A stretch of DNA of 64,000 nucleotides, taken from assembly GCA_934130085.1 (NCBI GenBank), contig CAKOXK010000003.1, positions 62,001 through 126,000 of the forward strand, in the 5' to 3' direction. Below are positions 37,131 to 45,792 of this stretch, piece by piece (the stretch's first letter is position 1; the number at the start of each line of letters is the position of its first letter). Under the pieces are notes generated by a model, which saw only the letters and a list, made by a program, of their open reading frames with translations, was not told the DNA's origin and did not search any database. This DNA is from an uncultured Clostridia bacterium (GTDB lineage: Bacteria; Bacillota; Clostridia; TANB77; CAG-508). Position numbers and translations under genes: made by a program.

Positions 37131-37158
37131 AAAATAAGCTCCAAGTGGAGCTTATTTT
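37131..37158. terminator. Terminator after the small orphan gene
   Basis: AAAATAAGCTCC pairs with GGAGCTTATTTT around an AAGT loop and is followed by T-rich sequence. The stem is nearly symmetric, so it may also serve the toxin gene converging from the right. Confidence 0.9.
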
Positions 37159-37175
37159 TTTATTATAAGTTTTAT

Positions 37176-37580
37176 TTAGTTGTTGATTTTTCTAAATTCT
37201 TCTTCCGTATATTGGATGATATCGACTTTCTTAGACTTCATATAATTTAATCTATATTCGTCTATATATTTAAATTGTATGTTTCCTAAAGTCTGTCCTT
37301 TAAATGCTATGTATTTTTCTAGGTCTTTAAAATAATCTATAATATATAACGTATTTACTTTTGCAAAGCTTGGTACTGGCAGTGGTAAATAATTATTTAT
37401 TTCTATATTTGAAGAATATAATAAATTTTGTTCTTTTCCTTTTAGGCTTGATACATTTATCATCTTTACCACCTTATCTTGTTTATTATATTCAACTACT
37501 AACATGTATCTAAATTTATTTCCAATATCTCCACCTGCAAGCACGGGTGGAATAAAGCGAAGAAAATTTCCTTGTTGCAT
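37176..37580 (-). CDS. Candidate toxin paired with a Panacea-domain antitoxin
   Basis: This is a 134-aa protein. The N-terminus reads R-F-I-P-P-V-L-A-G-G-D-I-G-N-K-F-R-Y-M-L-V-V and is followed by beta-rich sequence with L-P-L-P-V-P-S-F-A-K-V-N-T. The layout looks like a small beta-barrel toxin of the PemK/MazF type, but the match is weak. Its ATG overlaps the stop of the antitoxin candidate by one base (TAATG), with GAGGAGG inside that gene. This tight coupling is typical of toxin-antitoxin pairs. Confidence 0.6.
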   Translation of the reverse strand: MQQGNFLRFIPPVLAGGDIGNKFRYMLVVEYNKQDKVVKMINVSSLKGKEQNLLYSSNIEINNYLPLPVPSFAKVNTLYIIDYFKDLEKYIAFKGQTLGNIQFKYIDEYRLNYMKSKKVDIIQYTEEEFRKINN

Positions 37581-38107
37581 TAATAGTCCTCCTCTTCGCT
37601 ATTTAAGTCCCTCTTTTCGTAAGCTTTCAATACCCTATTCATTTTGTATAATTCCTTTTCTAATTCTTCATAAGGTACAATTGCTTTGTTTTTATTATGA
37701 TAATTGTTATCTTCAATTGATAAATTTAAATATTTGGACCATGTTTCAAATTGATGTGATAGTTCAGACAATTCATCTGCCGTACATTTGCCAAATATCT
37801 CTTCTGTTATTGTTAGTGCTTCTAGTACTTTTGGTGGTAATATTATTTCCTTTTTTGAATCCTGTTTTAGCTTTTCATAATTTTTTAAATATTTCTGTCT
37901 TACTGGTTCTAATACCATTCCGTTATCGAAAGCACTAAACATTTCATTGTACATCGTCTCTCCGTTGTTTTTACACATATATATTAATTGTGAAAAAAAT
38001 AGTAACTTTTGTAATTTCATATTACCTTTAAAGGTATTCATTGGGTTATCCAATTTTCTTTGCATAAACCACTTTGCCACTTGTTCTGGGGCAACAACAT
38101 TAGTCAT
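37580..38107 (-). CDS. Panacea (DUF4065/SocA-like) domain protein, candidate antitoxin
   Basis: This 175-aa protein starts at 38107, which has AGGAG 8 nt upstream. The motif K-L-Q-K-L-L-F-F-S-Q (about residues 33-42) and the following F-S-A-F-D-N-G-M-V-L-E-P-V are characteristic of the Panacea domain, formerly DUF4065. Panacea proteins act as promiscuous antitoxins that neutralise unrelated toxins. The C-terminal 60 residues are helical and charged. It is first in a two-gene unit with the candidate toxin. Confidence 0.8.
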   Translation of the reverse strand: MTNVVAPEQVAKWFMQRKLDNPMNTFKGNMKLQKLLFFSQLIYMCKNNGETMYNEMFSAFDNGMVLEPVRQKYLKNYEKLKQDSKKEIILPPKVLEALTITEEIFGKCTADELSELSHQFETWSKYLNLSIEDNNYHNKNKAIVPYEELEKELYKMNRVLKAYEKRDLNSEEEDY

Positions 38108-38158
38108 ATTTATCACTCCTTTTCACATATTATACGCAAATATTATCTTTGCATTACG

Positions 38159-38188
38159 ATTATATCACACAAATTATGTAAATTGCAA
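38159..38188 (-). promoter_or_regulatory. Candidate promoter of the Panacea pair
   Basis: Minus strand: TTGCAA (38188-38183), 18-bp spacer, TATAAT (38164-38159), 52 bp before the start. A second possible promoter (TTGACA, 16 bp, TAAAAT) lies further upstream near 38210-38240. The rest of 38189-38395 shows no gene. Confidence 0.6.
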
Positions 38189-38395
38189 TTTTTTTACATT
38201 TTTTCTTTCATTTTATACCAATACACATCGTTGTCAATATTCCTTTATGAAATATTGCTAATGCATTTATAGATTTTATCTGATAAGCTATCTAATAAAA
38301 AAGCTTATGTTTTCTTTATTTATACTGCCATTCTCTAAATCATATTCTTTTATATTCTTTTTGAAACTTTTCTGTGCTTAATAATGTCAATTATT

Positions 38396-38857
38396 TCATT
38401 TTAAACCTTTCCATGAATTAATGTATTCTAATATATTGATCGCATCTAAAGGATATGTTTTATTTTCTTCAAGCATCTGTAATGTTGTTTTTATTCTCTT
38501 TCCATCTCTTAATTCATCATCCGGCATATTGATTAATTTTTCTTTAGAAATCCATTCTACATCTAAAATTTCTTCTTTGTTAAATGAAATTTTTTCTTCT
38601 AATAATTCTGTTGTAAATGTTATTATCATTAATGTAGTATTTTCTATCTCTTTACTTATTATTGGAAGTACCTTCTTTAATTTGACTTTACATCCAGTTT
38701 CTTCAAATATTTCTCTAATAGCACCCTCGAATATTGTTTCTCCATCTTCTAAATGTCCTGCAGGAACATTCCATTTTCCATAGCAACTCTTTTTTGCTTC
38801 TTTAACCATTAGTATTTTATTGTTTTTTTCAATAATTCCACCTACAACAATTTCCAT
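38396..38857 (-). CDS. Nudix hydrolase
   Basis: This 153-aa protein has the complete Nudix box G-H-L-E-D-G-E-T-I-F-E-G-A-I-R-E-I-F-E-E-T-G, given here in parts: G-H-L-E-D-G-E near residue 36 and R-E-I-F-E-E-T-G near 49. The metal-binding R-E-x2-E-E is intact. Such enzymes hydrolyse nucleoside diphosphate derivatives; the substrate is not predictable. AAAGGA precedes the ATG. A tRNA gene lies immediately upstream. Confidence 0.88.
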   Translation of the reverse strand: MEIVVGGIIEKNNKILMVKEAKKSCYGKWNVPAGHLEDGETIFEGAIREIFEETGCKVKLKKVLPIISKEIENTTLMIITFTTELLEEKISFNKEEILDVEWISKEKLINMPDDELRDGKRIKTTLQMLEENKTYPLDAINILEYINSWKGLK

Positions 38858-38919
38858 TTTTATTCCTTTCGAAAAAAACGTGGAAATGTTGATTCTTCAA
38901 CACTTCTACGGTTTCTTAT

Positions 38920-38996
38920 TGGTGGGTCAGAAGGGAATCGAACCCCCGACACCATGCTTAGAAGGCATGTGCTCTATCCAACTGAGCTACTGGCCC
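38920..38996 (-). tRNA. tRNA-Arg (anticodon UCU)
   Basis: Minus strand: a 77-nt cloverleaf with encoded CCA. The anticodon stem CATGC/GCATG encloses CTTCTAA, giving anticodon UCU (codons AGA/AGG). The D-arm is GCTCAGTTGGATAGAGC and the T-loop TTCGATT. The acceptor stem GGGCCAG/CTGACCC has one C-A mismatch at position 4-69. Confidence 0.96.
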
Positions 38997-39014
38997 ATTG
39001 CTAACACATTTCTT

Positions 39015-39043
39015 ATATTATCACAATTATTTTAATGTGTCAA
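39015..39043 (-). promoter_or_regulatory. SigA promoter of tRNA-Arg(UCU)
   Basis: Minus strand: TTGACA (39043-39038), 17-bp spacer, TAATAT (39020-39015), 18 bp before the tRNA. Confidence 0.78.
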
Positions 39044-39155
39044 CTGATTTTGTTCACTTTCTTTCAAATTTATTTCAACTTGCTTTTTCTCTTACAAGTT
39101 GCATTTACTTTGCAGAGTTGCATTTAACTTTTTACTTGACGAAATTTTTATTTCT

Positions 39156-40940
39156 CTAGTTTCCTTTTGCTATTACTTGGTTGTGTGGTGAGTATGTGTC
39201 TTTTGAAACTAGTTCTCTTGAAACTTCTCTGCCGTTTCTTTTGAAGATTTTGTATGTTACTGAGGTTGCTCCGTTTGAGCCAGCTTGAATTACTTTTGTT
39301 CTTCCTCTTGTTAAGCTTGAATCCTTGGTATATGTTGTTCTGTATGGTACAGTTCCTGTTCTGTATGATAGTATTTCTATATCATAGTCATCATCTTGTT
39401 TTAGTCCATAGATTGAGATGGTTATTCTCTTGCCTGATGTTTTTGCTACTAGTCTTATTGCATAGTTTCTGTTGTTTTTAAATTTGAAGTCTGGCGCACC
39501 CCATGATACTGTTGCATCTGCTCCTATTGGAACGTATCCTACTAAGAACATGTGATTTGTTCTTTCTGTTACTTCTAGGTTTGCTCTTAGCACGCTATTA
39601 TATAATGTGCTTGATACTTGGCAGATTCCTCCTCCTACTTCTGAGGTTACTTTACCGTTTGAGTATGCTCCTGCTTCTTTGAATCCTGCACTTATTGTTC
39701 TTTTTCCTACTGTTGAGTTGTATGAGAATGTTTCTCCTGGCATTAACACTTTTCCGTTTATCTTTGATGCTGCCAATGCTATATTATTTGATCTATTTGC
39801 TGAACTTGTTTGATAACTTGTTGTGTATGTTGCAAGTAAATCCGGAAATGCTTCTTGACTAATTGAGCTTGTTGTTACTTTTGGATATAATACTTTTAGT
39901 GGAATTTCATATTCTTCTTTATCTCCTGTTATTAGAGCTTTTGCTTCATCAACAGATATTTTAAAATCCACTCCATTTTCTGATGCTGTGATTTTATATG
40001 GATTTGTTGAGTATGATGCATCGACTGGTTCTTTATAAATTTCATTGTGAATTTTCTCTATATCAATTGCTTGCGCTTTTTGCATTTCAACAGGAATTTC
40101 AATTGGATCAGTGTTGTAATTTATGGCTGTTAATTTTTGTATTATTTGCTGTTTTAGTTCATCATATTTTACAACATATCCATCTTTTGGTGCACTTATT
40201 TTTAGTGTAGTTCCATCTATTTCGTAGTTTGCTTCTTTAATTCCATCTGAAAAGTTTTCATTCATTTGTGGAACAATTGATTGCAATAAATCATCACTGT
40301 AAGTTACGTTTATGCTTAAGTTCGTTTTATTAAATTGTTGCTTTATTAATTCAAAATTGTTTTCAAATATGTTACCATCTCTACCAATTAGGTAAGCTTC
40401 ATTTATTACATTTTTAATATCATATTCAAATTCAATCTGCTTTGGAGGTAAAATGTAGTTTTCATCACCGTGCTTTAGTACAATATCATTTGTTACTCTT
40501 TCAGATAACTCATTGTTTATTCTCTCTGTTGCTTCATCTTGGGTTAGGTTTGATACATCAATGCCGAGAATTGTGATATTACTTGTTATTTTGTCACTTT
40601 TTGTATTAATAAGTGCAAAAATTGTGCTGAATAGTATTAGTAAAAGTGCAATTATTACTGCTAAGATAATAATTATTTTTATTGTGTTTCTTTTTTCTGA
40701 ATTTTGATTGTTGTTATTGTTATTTCCATTATTATTGTTATTTCCGCTGTAGCCATTGTTGCCGTTGCTATTTTCATTGTGGTTGTTTTTTTTCTTTTTC
40801 TTATCTTTCTTAGGCTTTTTCTCTTTTTTGTTTTTATTATCTTTTTGGCTATTTTTTATAATTTTCTCAGCTTGTTTAAAGTATTTTAACTCTGTTTCAG
40901 TTAAACTATCTTTACTCCCTGTGTAGAGTATTGCATTCAT
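39156..40940 (-). CDS. VanW-family membrane-anchored protein
   Basis: This is a 594-aa protein. The cytoplasmic N-terminus is basic and Asn-rich (residues 30-85), followed by one transmembrane helix (about 90-112). The extracytoplasmic part has two YoaR/PG-binding-4-like modules (G-I-D-V-S-N-L-T-Q-D-E-A near 128), then the VanW domain (L-M-P-G-E-T-F-S-Y-N, E-V-G-G-G-I-C-Q-V-S-S-T-L-Y-N, near 410-470) and a G5-like C-terminus. VanW was named from vancomycin clusters but is widespread; a wall-associated role is inferred. Its start overlaps the upstream gene by 29 bp. Confidence 0.88.
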   Translation of the reverse strand: MNAILYTGSKDSLTETELKYFKQAEKIIKNSQKDNKNKKEKKPKKDKKKKKNNHNENSNGNNGYSGNNNNNGNNNNNNQNSEKRNTIKIIIILAVIIALLLILFSTIFALINTKSDKITSNITILGIDVSNLTQDEATERINNELSERVTNDIVLKHGDENYILPPKQIEFEYDIKNVINEAYLIGRDGNIFENNFELIKQQFNKTNLSINVTYSDDLLQSIVPQMNENFSDGIKEANYEIDGTTLKISAPKDGYVVKYDELKQQIIQKLTAINYNTDPIEIPVEMQKAQAIDIEKIHNEIYKEPVDASYSTNPYKITASENGVDFKISVDEAKALITGDKEEYEIPLKVLYPKVTTSSISQEAFPDLLATYTTSYQTSSANRSNNIALAASKINGKVLMPGETFSYNSTVGKRTISAGFKEAGAYSNGKVTSEVGGGICQVSSTLYNSVLRANLEVTERTNHMFLVGYVPIGADATVSWGAPDFKFKNNRNYAIRLVAKTSGKRITISIYGLKQDDDYDIEILSYRTGTVPYRTTYTKDSSLTRGRTKVIQAGSNGATSVTYKIFKRNGREVSRELVSKDTYSPHNQVIAKGN

Positions 40941-42027
40941 CTACTCTGTTTTCCTTTCTCTTTGTTGGAATGAAGAATAACGCTCCTACTATTATAGGTA
41001 AATAAAATACATATATTCTCCAAAATAGTATTGATAAATTTATTGTTCCATTTTTGAATATTGTGTCGAATAATAGAAGAAAGCCACCTTCTGCTCCTAT
41101 TCCGGCTCCCGGTGTTGGGAATATTGTCATGATAAGCATCAAAAAGGCTTGCGTTGTAATAATTTGTAGAAATGTGGCGCCCGAGTTGCCAAATGCTTTG
41201 TATATTGTATATGTGATTGCATAATATAATATGTTTTGTATAAACCCTATGGTTATCATTATAGTCAATGTTTTCTTTTGATTTTTCATTGCAACAAATT
41301 GCGAGCTGAAGTGTTCCACGCTTTTTTCAAATTTTTCAACTCTTGCTTCCGGGTCTTTTACTAATCTCCATTTGCCTATATGAATTTTTCCACCAAGCTT
41401 AATGCATGGCTTGGCAATTTTCATTACAAATTCCTTATGTGCTCCTGCTAAGAAGAATAGTACAACAACTGTTACGTTAATTAATATTCCTAAAACTCCG
41501 ACCCACACTAAATCTTTAAATATACTTGTGAAGAATTTGAATTGTGAGATTACTACTAATACCGTAAATAATATTAATGTAGTTTGTGTTAACACAAATT
41601 TCATAGTTAAGACTGACAGTGCATCTGATGTTCTTTTGCCTTCTTTGTTCATTACATACGCTTGCATTAGTTGTCCGCCTGATGCAAATGGTGTTAAATT
41701 GTTAAATAACTGGCCTATCATTGTTATTTTAAAAGCATTACCAAATGTTTGTGCTGGGTATAGTTTTTTTACTGGAACATAAAGTGTTATTGCCTCTGCA
41801 ACCCACATTCCAATTAGACATACAAGTCCCGCAAAAACCCAGCCATAATTGGCTTCTTGTAAAATTTTTTGAATATTTTCTATTCCATCTACATTAATTA
41901 AATATGCAAATATACATATAAGTAAAGCTATAATAAATAAAATATTTAACTTATAAAGTTTTTTGTTTTTATTTATTTTTTTCTTTTCTATTTCTTGTAG
42001 TTTCTTTTCTTCTTCTGACGATTTCAC
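40912..42027 (-). CDS. UPF0104/lysylphosphatidylglycerol-synthase-like membrane protein
   Basis: This 371-aa protein has about eight transmembrane helices and the family sequence G-Q-L-F-N-N-L-T-P-F-A-S-G-G-Q (about residues 108-122) and F-P-T-P-G-A-G-I-G-A-E-G-G (about 300). This is the flippase-like domain also found in MprF, without the synthetase domain. It may flip or move a lipid-linked substrate. AGGAG lies just before the ATG. The VanW gene overlaps its 3' end. Confidence 0.85.
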   Translation of the reverse strand: MKSSEEEKKLQEIEKKKINKNKKLYKLNILFIIALLICIFAYLINVDGIENIQKILQEANYGWVFAGLVCLIGMWVAEAITLYVPVKKLYPAQTFGNAFKITMIGQLFNNLTPFASGGQLMQAYVMNKEGKRTSDALSVLTMKFVLTQTTLILFTVLVVISQFKFFTSIFKDLVWVGVLGILINVTVVVLFFLAGAHKEFVMKIAKPCIKLGGKIHIGKWRLVKDPEARVEKFEKSVEHFSSQFVAMKNQKKTLTIMITIGFIQNILYYAITYTIYKAFGNSGATFLQIITTQAFLMLIMTIFPTPGAGIGAEGGFLLLFDTIFKNGTINLSILFWRIYVFYLPIIVGALFFIPTKRKENRVDECNTLHRE

Positions 42028-42239
42028 ATTTAACTCCTCGCATTTTTGTTTTGGTTGGTATTTATGCCTTGCTCTTTCAAGTCATTTGCATAATTATAAT
42101 AATCTTTTAATATTTTGATGATTTTTTATGGTTATTATTTTGCATACAATTTATATACATCTTATTTGTTTATAACAATTATTATATTTCTCTCTTTATA
42201 AGCAATATTTTTTTATATTATAATATTTTACGATTAGTA

Positions 42240-42268
42240 TTGAATTTTTTGATTATTCAATGTATAAT
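42240..42268 (+). promoter_or_regulatory. SigA promoter of tRNA-Arg(ACG)
   Basis: TTGAAT (42240-42245), 17-bp spacer, TATAAT (42263-42268), 12 bp before the tRNA. Confidence 0.8.
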
Positions 42269-42280
42269 AATCATTGTTAT

Positions 42281-42357
<77 letters not shown>

Positions 42358-42362
42358 TTTTT

Positions 42363-44102
42363 TTATTTATTTTTTGAGATTTCTTTTTCAGCTTTCTTTA
42401 TTTCTTCATATCTTTTTACTTTTTGAGTTGTAGTTTTGCTCATTGGTTCATCTGTTATTGTTATTTGTTTTATGTGTTTGAATGTAGGCAATGTTTTGTT
42501 TATTTCTTTTATATCTTTCCAGATTAATTTTTCGTAGTCTTTTTCTTCTTTTTCTCCAAAAGCTTTTTGAATTGTTTCTTTATCATATACTATTTTTGCA
42601 GCAAGTACTGTATCTGTTTTTGAACTTTCTCTTGAGAATACCATACTTTCTGCTACATAAGGAAGTTTGTTTATTAAGAATTCTAGCTCTTGTGGATATA
42701 CATTTTTTCCATTTCTTAATACTATTATATCTTTCTTTCTTCCTGTTATGAATAGGAATCCATCCTTATCGATATACCCGTAGTCTCCTGTTTTGAACCA
42801 TCCATCTTCAAATGCGTCTTCTGTTTTCTTTTCATCATTATAATAGCCGAGCATTATGTTTGGACCTTTAGCTACAATCTCACCTATTCCTTGCTTATCA
42901 GGATTTAAAATTCTTATTTCTACGTTATCAAGTGGATATCCACATGAACCTGGTCTGTGCTTTGTTTCCCCTTCAGCTACTAGTACTGGTGATGTCTCAG
43001 TTAACCCATAGCCTTGAATTGAGTTTATTCCAAAATTGTCAAACCCAATTACTGTGTCTTTATCAAGTGAAGCTGCTCCATATAATATTATTCTTAGCTT
43101 TCCTCCAAAGTTATCATTTATAGCCTTGAATAGCTTGTTTCTAACATCGATATGGCATTTTAATAAGCCATTTGATACTTTTACCATTGTGTTTATTAGC
43201 TTTGTTTTTCCTTGATCTGCAATTCCTTTGTTGATTTTTTTATACATTGTTTCAAGAACTAATGGAACTGCTACAAATATACTAACTTCGTATTCTTTTA
43301 AGTTCTCCTGAATGTGACGTAATCCATCACAAAATGCAACGCAAGCTCCACTATAAAAACCATACAGAATTGTTATACTTGACTCAAATGTGTGATGAAT
43401 TGGCAAGAATGATAGCAATGTATCTGTTGGCAACATTTTAAAATGAGCTTGATAGGCATATATGTTTGAGCAAATATTTTTTTGAGATAGCATTACAATT
43501 TTAGCAAGATCTGTTGTTCCTGATGTAAAAAGCATTATTGACATCTCGTTATCGTCAATTTTAACATCATCATACTGCTTGTTGCCTTCTTTTAGTAATT
43601 TATTTCCTTCTTTTATTAACTCGCTTAACTTTTGGATTTCATTATCTTCAATATCATCCATACAAATCAATGTGCTTAATTTGTTTGTTTCATCTGCTAA
43701 TAGCTCCTTGAAAATATCAGCATACTTCTTTTCGAAGATTACGGCCTCAACATCACTCCTTTTAATTAGTGACTTGATTTCTTTTTCTGGTAATAATTTA
43801 TCCATTGGAGCGATTACTAAACCTGCTGTTGTGACGCCAAAGTAACTAATTACCCACTCGTATCTGTTTGAACCAATTAGAGCTATTCTTGAGATTTTTT
43901 TATTATTATTTAAAATAGCTGTACTAATTGCTTTTACATCATTAATTGTATCAGCAAACGTCTTATTTATATATTCAGCCGGCTTTTTTTCTGGGTCTTT
44001 TTTATATTTATAAGCAATGTTATCTTTATAATTTTCATAACAAAAATCCATTAGCTCTCTGAAGTTATTTAACTCTGGATTCATTTTTACTTTCTTTTTC
44101 AT
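42363..44102 (-). CDS. Long-chain-type acyl-CoA synthetase (AMP-forming)
   Basis: This 579-aa adenylate-forming enzyme has the AMP-binding P-loop F-T-S-G-T-T-D-L-A-K near residue 195. The motif Y-G-L-T-E-T-S-P lies near 365 and T-G-D-Y-G-Y-I-D near 440, with R-K-K-D-I-I-V-L-R-N-G-K-N-V-Y-P-Q-E nearby. It activates fatty acids as acyl-AMP and then acyl-CoA; the chain length is not predictable. The P-loop has D where most relatives have G or S (T-T-D-L instead of T-T-G-x). A monocistronic unit with its own promoter. Confidence 0.9.
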   Translation of the reverse strand: MKKKVKMNPELNNFRELMDFCYENYKDNIAYKYKKDPEKKPAEYINKTFADTINDVKAISTAILNNNKKISRIALIGSNRYEWVISYFGVTTAGLVIAPMDKLLPEKEIKSLIKRSDVEAVIFEKKYADIFKELLADETNKLSTLICMDDIEDNEIQKLSELIKEGNKLLKEGNKQYDDVKIDDNEMSIMLFTSGTTDLAKIVMLSQKNICSNIYAYQAHFKMLPTDTLLSFLPIHHTFESSITILYGFYSGACVAFCDGLRHIQENLKEYEVSIFVAVPLVLETMYKKINKGIADQGKTKLINTMVKVSNGLLKCHIDVRNKLFKAINDNFGGKLRIILYGAASLDKDTVIGFDNFGINSIQGYGLTETSPVLVAEGETKHRPGSCGYPLDNVEIRILNPDKQGIGEIVAKGPNIMLGYYNDEKKTEDAFEDGWFKTGDYGYIDKDGFLFITGRKKDIIVLRNGKNVYPQELEFLINKLPYVAESMVFSRESSKTDTVLAAKIVYDKETIQKAFGEKEEKDYEKLIWKDIKEINKTLPTFKHIKQITITDEPMSKTTTQKVKRYEEIKKAEKEISKNK

Positions 44103-44203
44103 ATTAATTCCTCTTTAATTATTAATTTTTATAAGCACTTTCACTTTATTTCATTTTTATAAGTACTTTATTCTGTGTTTATGAATTTCAAAAATTCATT
44201 AGT

Positions 44204-44232
44204 ATATTATAATATAATTGTATTTTTTTCAA
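44204..44232 (-). promoter_or_regulatory. SigA promoter of the acyl-CoA synthetase
   Basis: Minus strand: TTGAAA (44232-44227), 17-bp spacer, TAATAT (44209-44204). Confidence 0.7.
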
Positions 44233-44259
44233 GTGTTATGAACAATTTGTGTCATATTG

Positions 44260-44297
44260 AAAAAGCTCCAAAAGATGTTACTCTTCTGAAGCTTTTT
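44260..44297 (-). terminator. Terminator after the 93-aa gene
   Basis: Minus-strand AAAAAGCTTC pairs with GGAGCTTTTT around a loop of about 17 nt. It lies just before the stop of the gene ending at 44300. Confidence 0.7.
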
Positions 44298-44299
44298 GT

Positions 44300-44581
44300 T
44301 TATGCTACAACATTTGTTTCTTGATTTTTTATGCTGTCTTCTATTATGTATTTCATTTGTTCTAAATCATTGTTGCTTGCTATAAATGTATCAATTATAT
44401 TTTCTACTAAATTTTCATTATTTGATATATCTTGAAAAATAATTTCTGTTTTGTCTCCTATATTTATCAAGTCTTTTTGTACTATTTTTACTCCATAACG
44501 TTTTTCTTTAATAATATAGTATTCTGTTTGCTCCTTTACTGTTTTTGATGTTATTTCAACTTTTAAATAAAGTCTCTCCAT
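44300..44581 (-). CDS. Small conserved-type clostridial protein (DUF6514-like, tentative)
   Basis: This 93-aa protein has beta-strand-like N-terminal sequence (L-Y-L-K-V-E-I-T) and Y-G-V-K-I-V-Q-K. The helical C-terminus contains E-N-I-I-D-T-F-I-A-S-N-N. It looks like small clostridial proteins of the DUF6514 type, but this is from memory of the pattern and is not certain. It has a terminator downstream and no operon partner. Function unknown. Confidence 0.6.
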   Translation of the reverse strand: MERLYLKVEITSKTVKEQTEYYIIKEKRYGVKIVQKDLINIGDKTEIIFQDISNNENLVENIIDTFIASNNDLEQMKYIIEDSIKNQETNVVA

Positions 44582-44725
44582 TTTTTCCTCTTTTCCTCTT
44601 TCGAAATTTCTAATTTTTGTTTTTAATTTAAATTGATTAAGTGATTTTCATTCTTAATCATTTTTTGTGCTTTTATTTTTATCCCCTTTAGTTTTATTCT
44701 TTCATTTTCTTAAACTTTAAAAGAT

Positions 44726-45091
44726 TTAAACACTCATTTTTTCCTCTAACAAATCTTCACAATCAATTTTTTTTGCAACATACATTATGAATGCTTTCAC
44801 GCTTGGTTTTTCATAATGTTTAAGATTAAAATAATTCTGTATTATTTCATCTTCTGTATTCAGATACATTATTGAAAGTAATTTTGATAAACTCCACCTC
44901 ACATTTACTGTATCTGTTTCAAATTTCCACGCAATGTCTTTATATAACATATTAAAATTTCTTATATAATACGAATTTCTATTTACCATCTCTATTGCTG
45001 ATATTAAATACTCGTATGCCATTGAATTCCTTCTTAATTTGAAATACGACAGTTCTGCTGAAATCTTATCATATAGGGGGATCTTGGTCAC
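44726..45091 (-). CDS. Spo0A C-terminal-domain-like DNA-binding protein
   Basis: This 121-aa protein matches the effector domain of the sporulation regulator Spo0A without its receiver domain. E-L-S-Y ... Y-E-Y-L-I-S-A-I-E-M-V aligns to its first helices, L-Y-K-D-I-A-W-K-F-E-T-D-T to its helix-turn-helix, and K-P-S-V-K-A-F-I-M-Y-V to its C-terminal helix. The start is GTG at 45091; an internal ATG at 45022 with AAGGA upstream would remove the first helix. A perfect 0A box lies upstream. It could compete with or modulate Spo0A. Confidence 0.7.
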   Translation of the reverse strand: MTKIPLYDKISAELSYFKLRRNSMAYEYLISAIEMVNRNSYYIRNFNMLYKDIAWKFETDTVNVRWSLSKLLSIMYLNTEDEIIQNYFNLKHYEKPSVKAFIMYVAKKIDCEDLLEEKMSV

Positions 45092-45135
45092 AATTTTTCC
45101 AATTCCTTCCCACTCATTCCACTCATGTAGAATTT

Positions 45136-45142
45136 TGTCGAA
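45136..45142. promoter_or_regulatory. Spo0A binding site (0A box)
   Basis: TTTTGTCGAAA contains the core TGTCGAA exactly. It lies in the 205-bp divergent region between the Spo0A-C-like gene (minus) and the secreted-protein gene (plus), 45 bp from the former start. Confidence 0.65.
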
Positions 45143-45296
45143 ATATGTAGTATTATGTCAGTGTATACATAAATATGTAATACAATGATTATTGCAACTT
45201 GCGATTTTAATTTTTCACATGTTGTGGTAATAAAACGAAAGATGGTGGGCAAGATAAGTTGTTACAATGTTTTTTCACACTTTAAGGAGGAACTCT

Positions 45297-45737
45297 ATGA
45301 AGAATTTGAAGAAAAAGATTTTAGCAACTATTGTTTCAATTGCCACTGCTATTGCAATGTTTGCAACTCCTGTATGTGCAGCTAATACAGATGCACCTGT
45401 AGAACAGGAAAACACGGCACGGCAGAGTGTAGGTGGTTTACTTGCTGGTGGTCAGGCTACTATCCATGGTGGAAGTGGTTCAGTATATGTTTACCTTAGT
45501 TCAGGTAACTGGTGGACCGACATCATGTGTGGCACTGCATCAACCGGAGCATCAGGGAATGTTCGTTGCTATGTAACATTTCCTGATGGAGATACTACAT
45601 ACTTAGGAACAATTGATGCAAGTGGTGATCATACCGATTATACCGAATTCAATCACTGCCCTTCTGGCACATATCGTTTTACTTTCGAAAGTGATTCGAC
45701 TGACACTTATGATGTTTATGCACGTATGTATGATTAA
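45297..45737 (+). CDS. Small secreted protein
   Basis: The start at 45297 is chosen because AAGGAGG sits 6 nt upstream. The 146-aa precursor has a signal peptide (M-K-N-L-K-K-K-I-L-A, hydrophobic core, V-C-A cleavage site near residue 29). The mature part of about 117 aa is Gly/Ser/Thr-rich and beta-like, with three Cys. It looks like a small beta-sandwich. The region is higher in GC than its surroundings and codon choice differs from neighbours. Function unknown; the adjacent 0A box and XRE regulator suggest regulated secretion. Confidence 0.8.
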   Translation: MKNLKKKILATIVSIATAIAMFATPVCAANTDAPVEQENTARQSVGGLLAGGQATIHGGSGSVYVYLSSGNWWTDIMCGTASTGASGNVRCYVTFPDGDTTYLGTIDASGDHTDYTEFNHCPSGTYRFTFESDSTDTYDVYARMYD

Positions 45738-45763
45738 TTCTTTACCCACCATCTTTTACTTCG

Positions 45764-45792
45764 TAGCCTATAACTTAGTTATAGGCTATTTT
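45764..45792 (+). terminator. Terminator after the secreted protein gene
   Basis: TAGCCTATAAC pairs with GTTATAGGCTA around a TTA loop, then TTTT. It overlaps the last codons of the convergent XRE gene. Confidence 0.75.
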
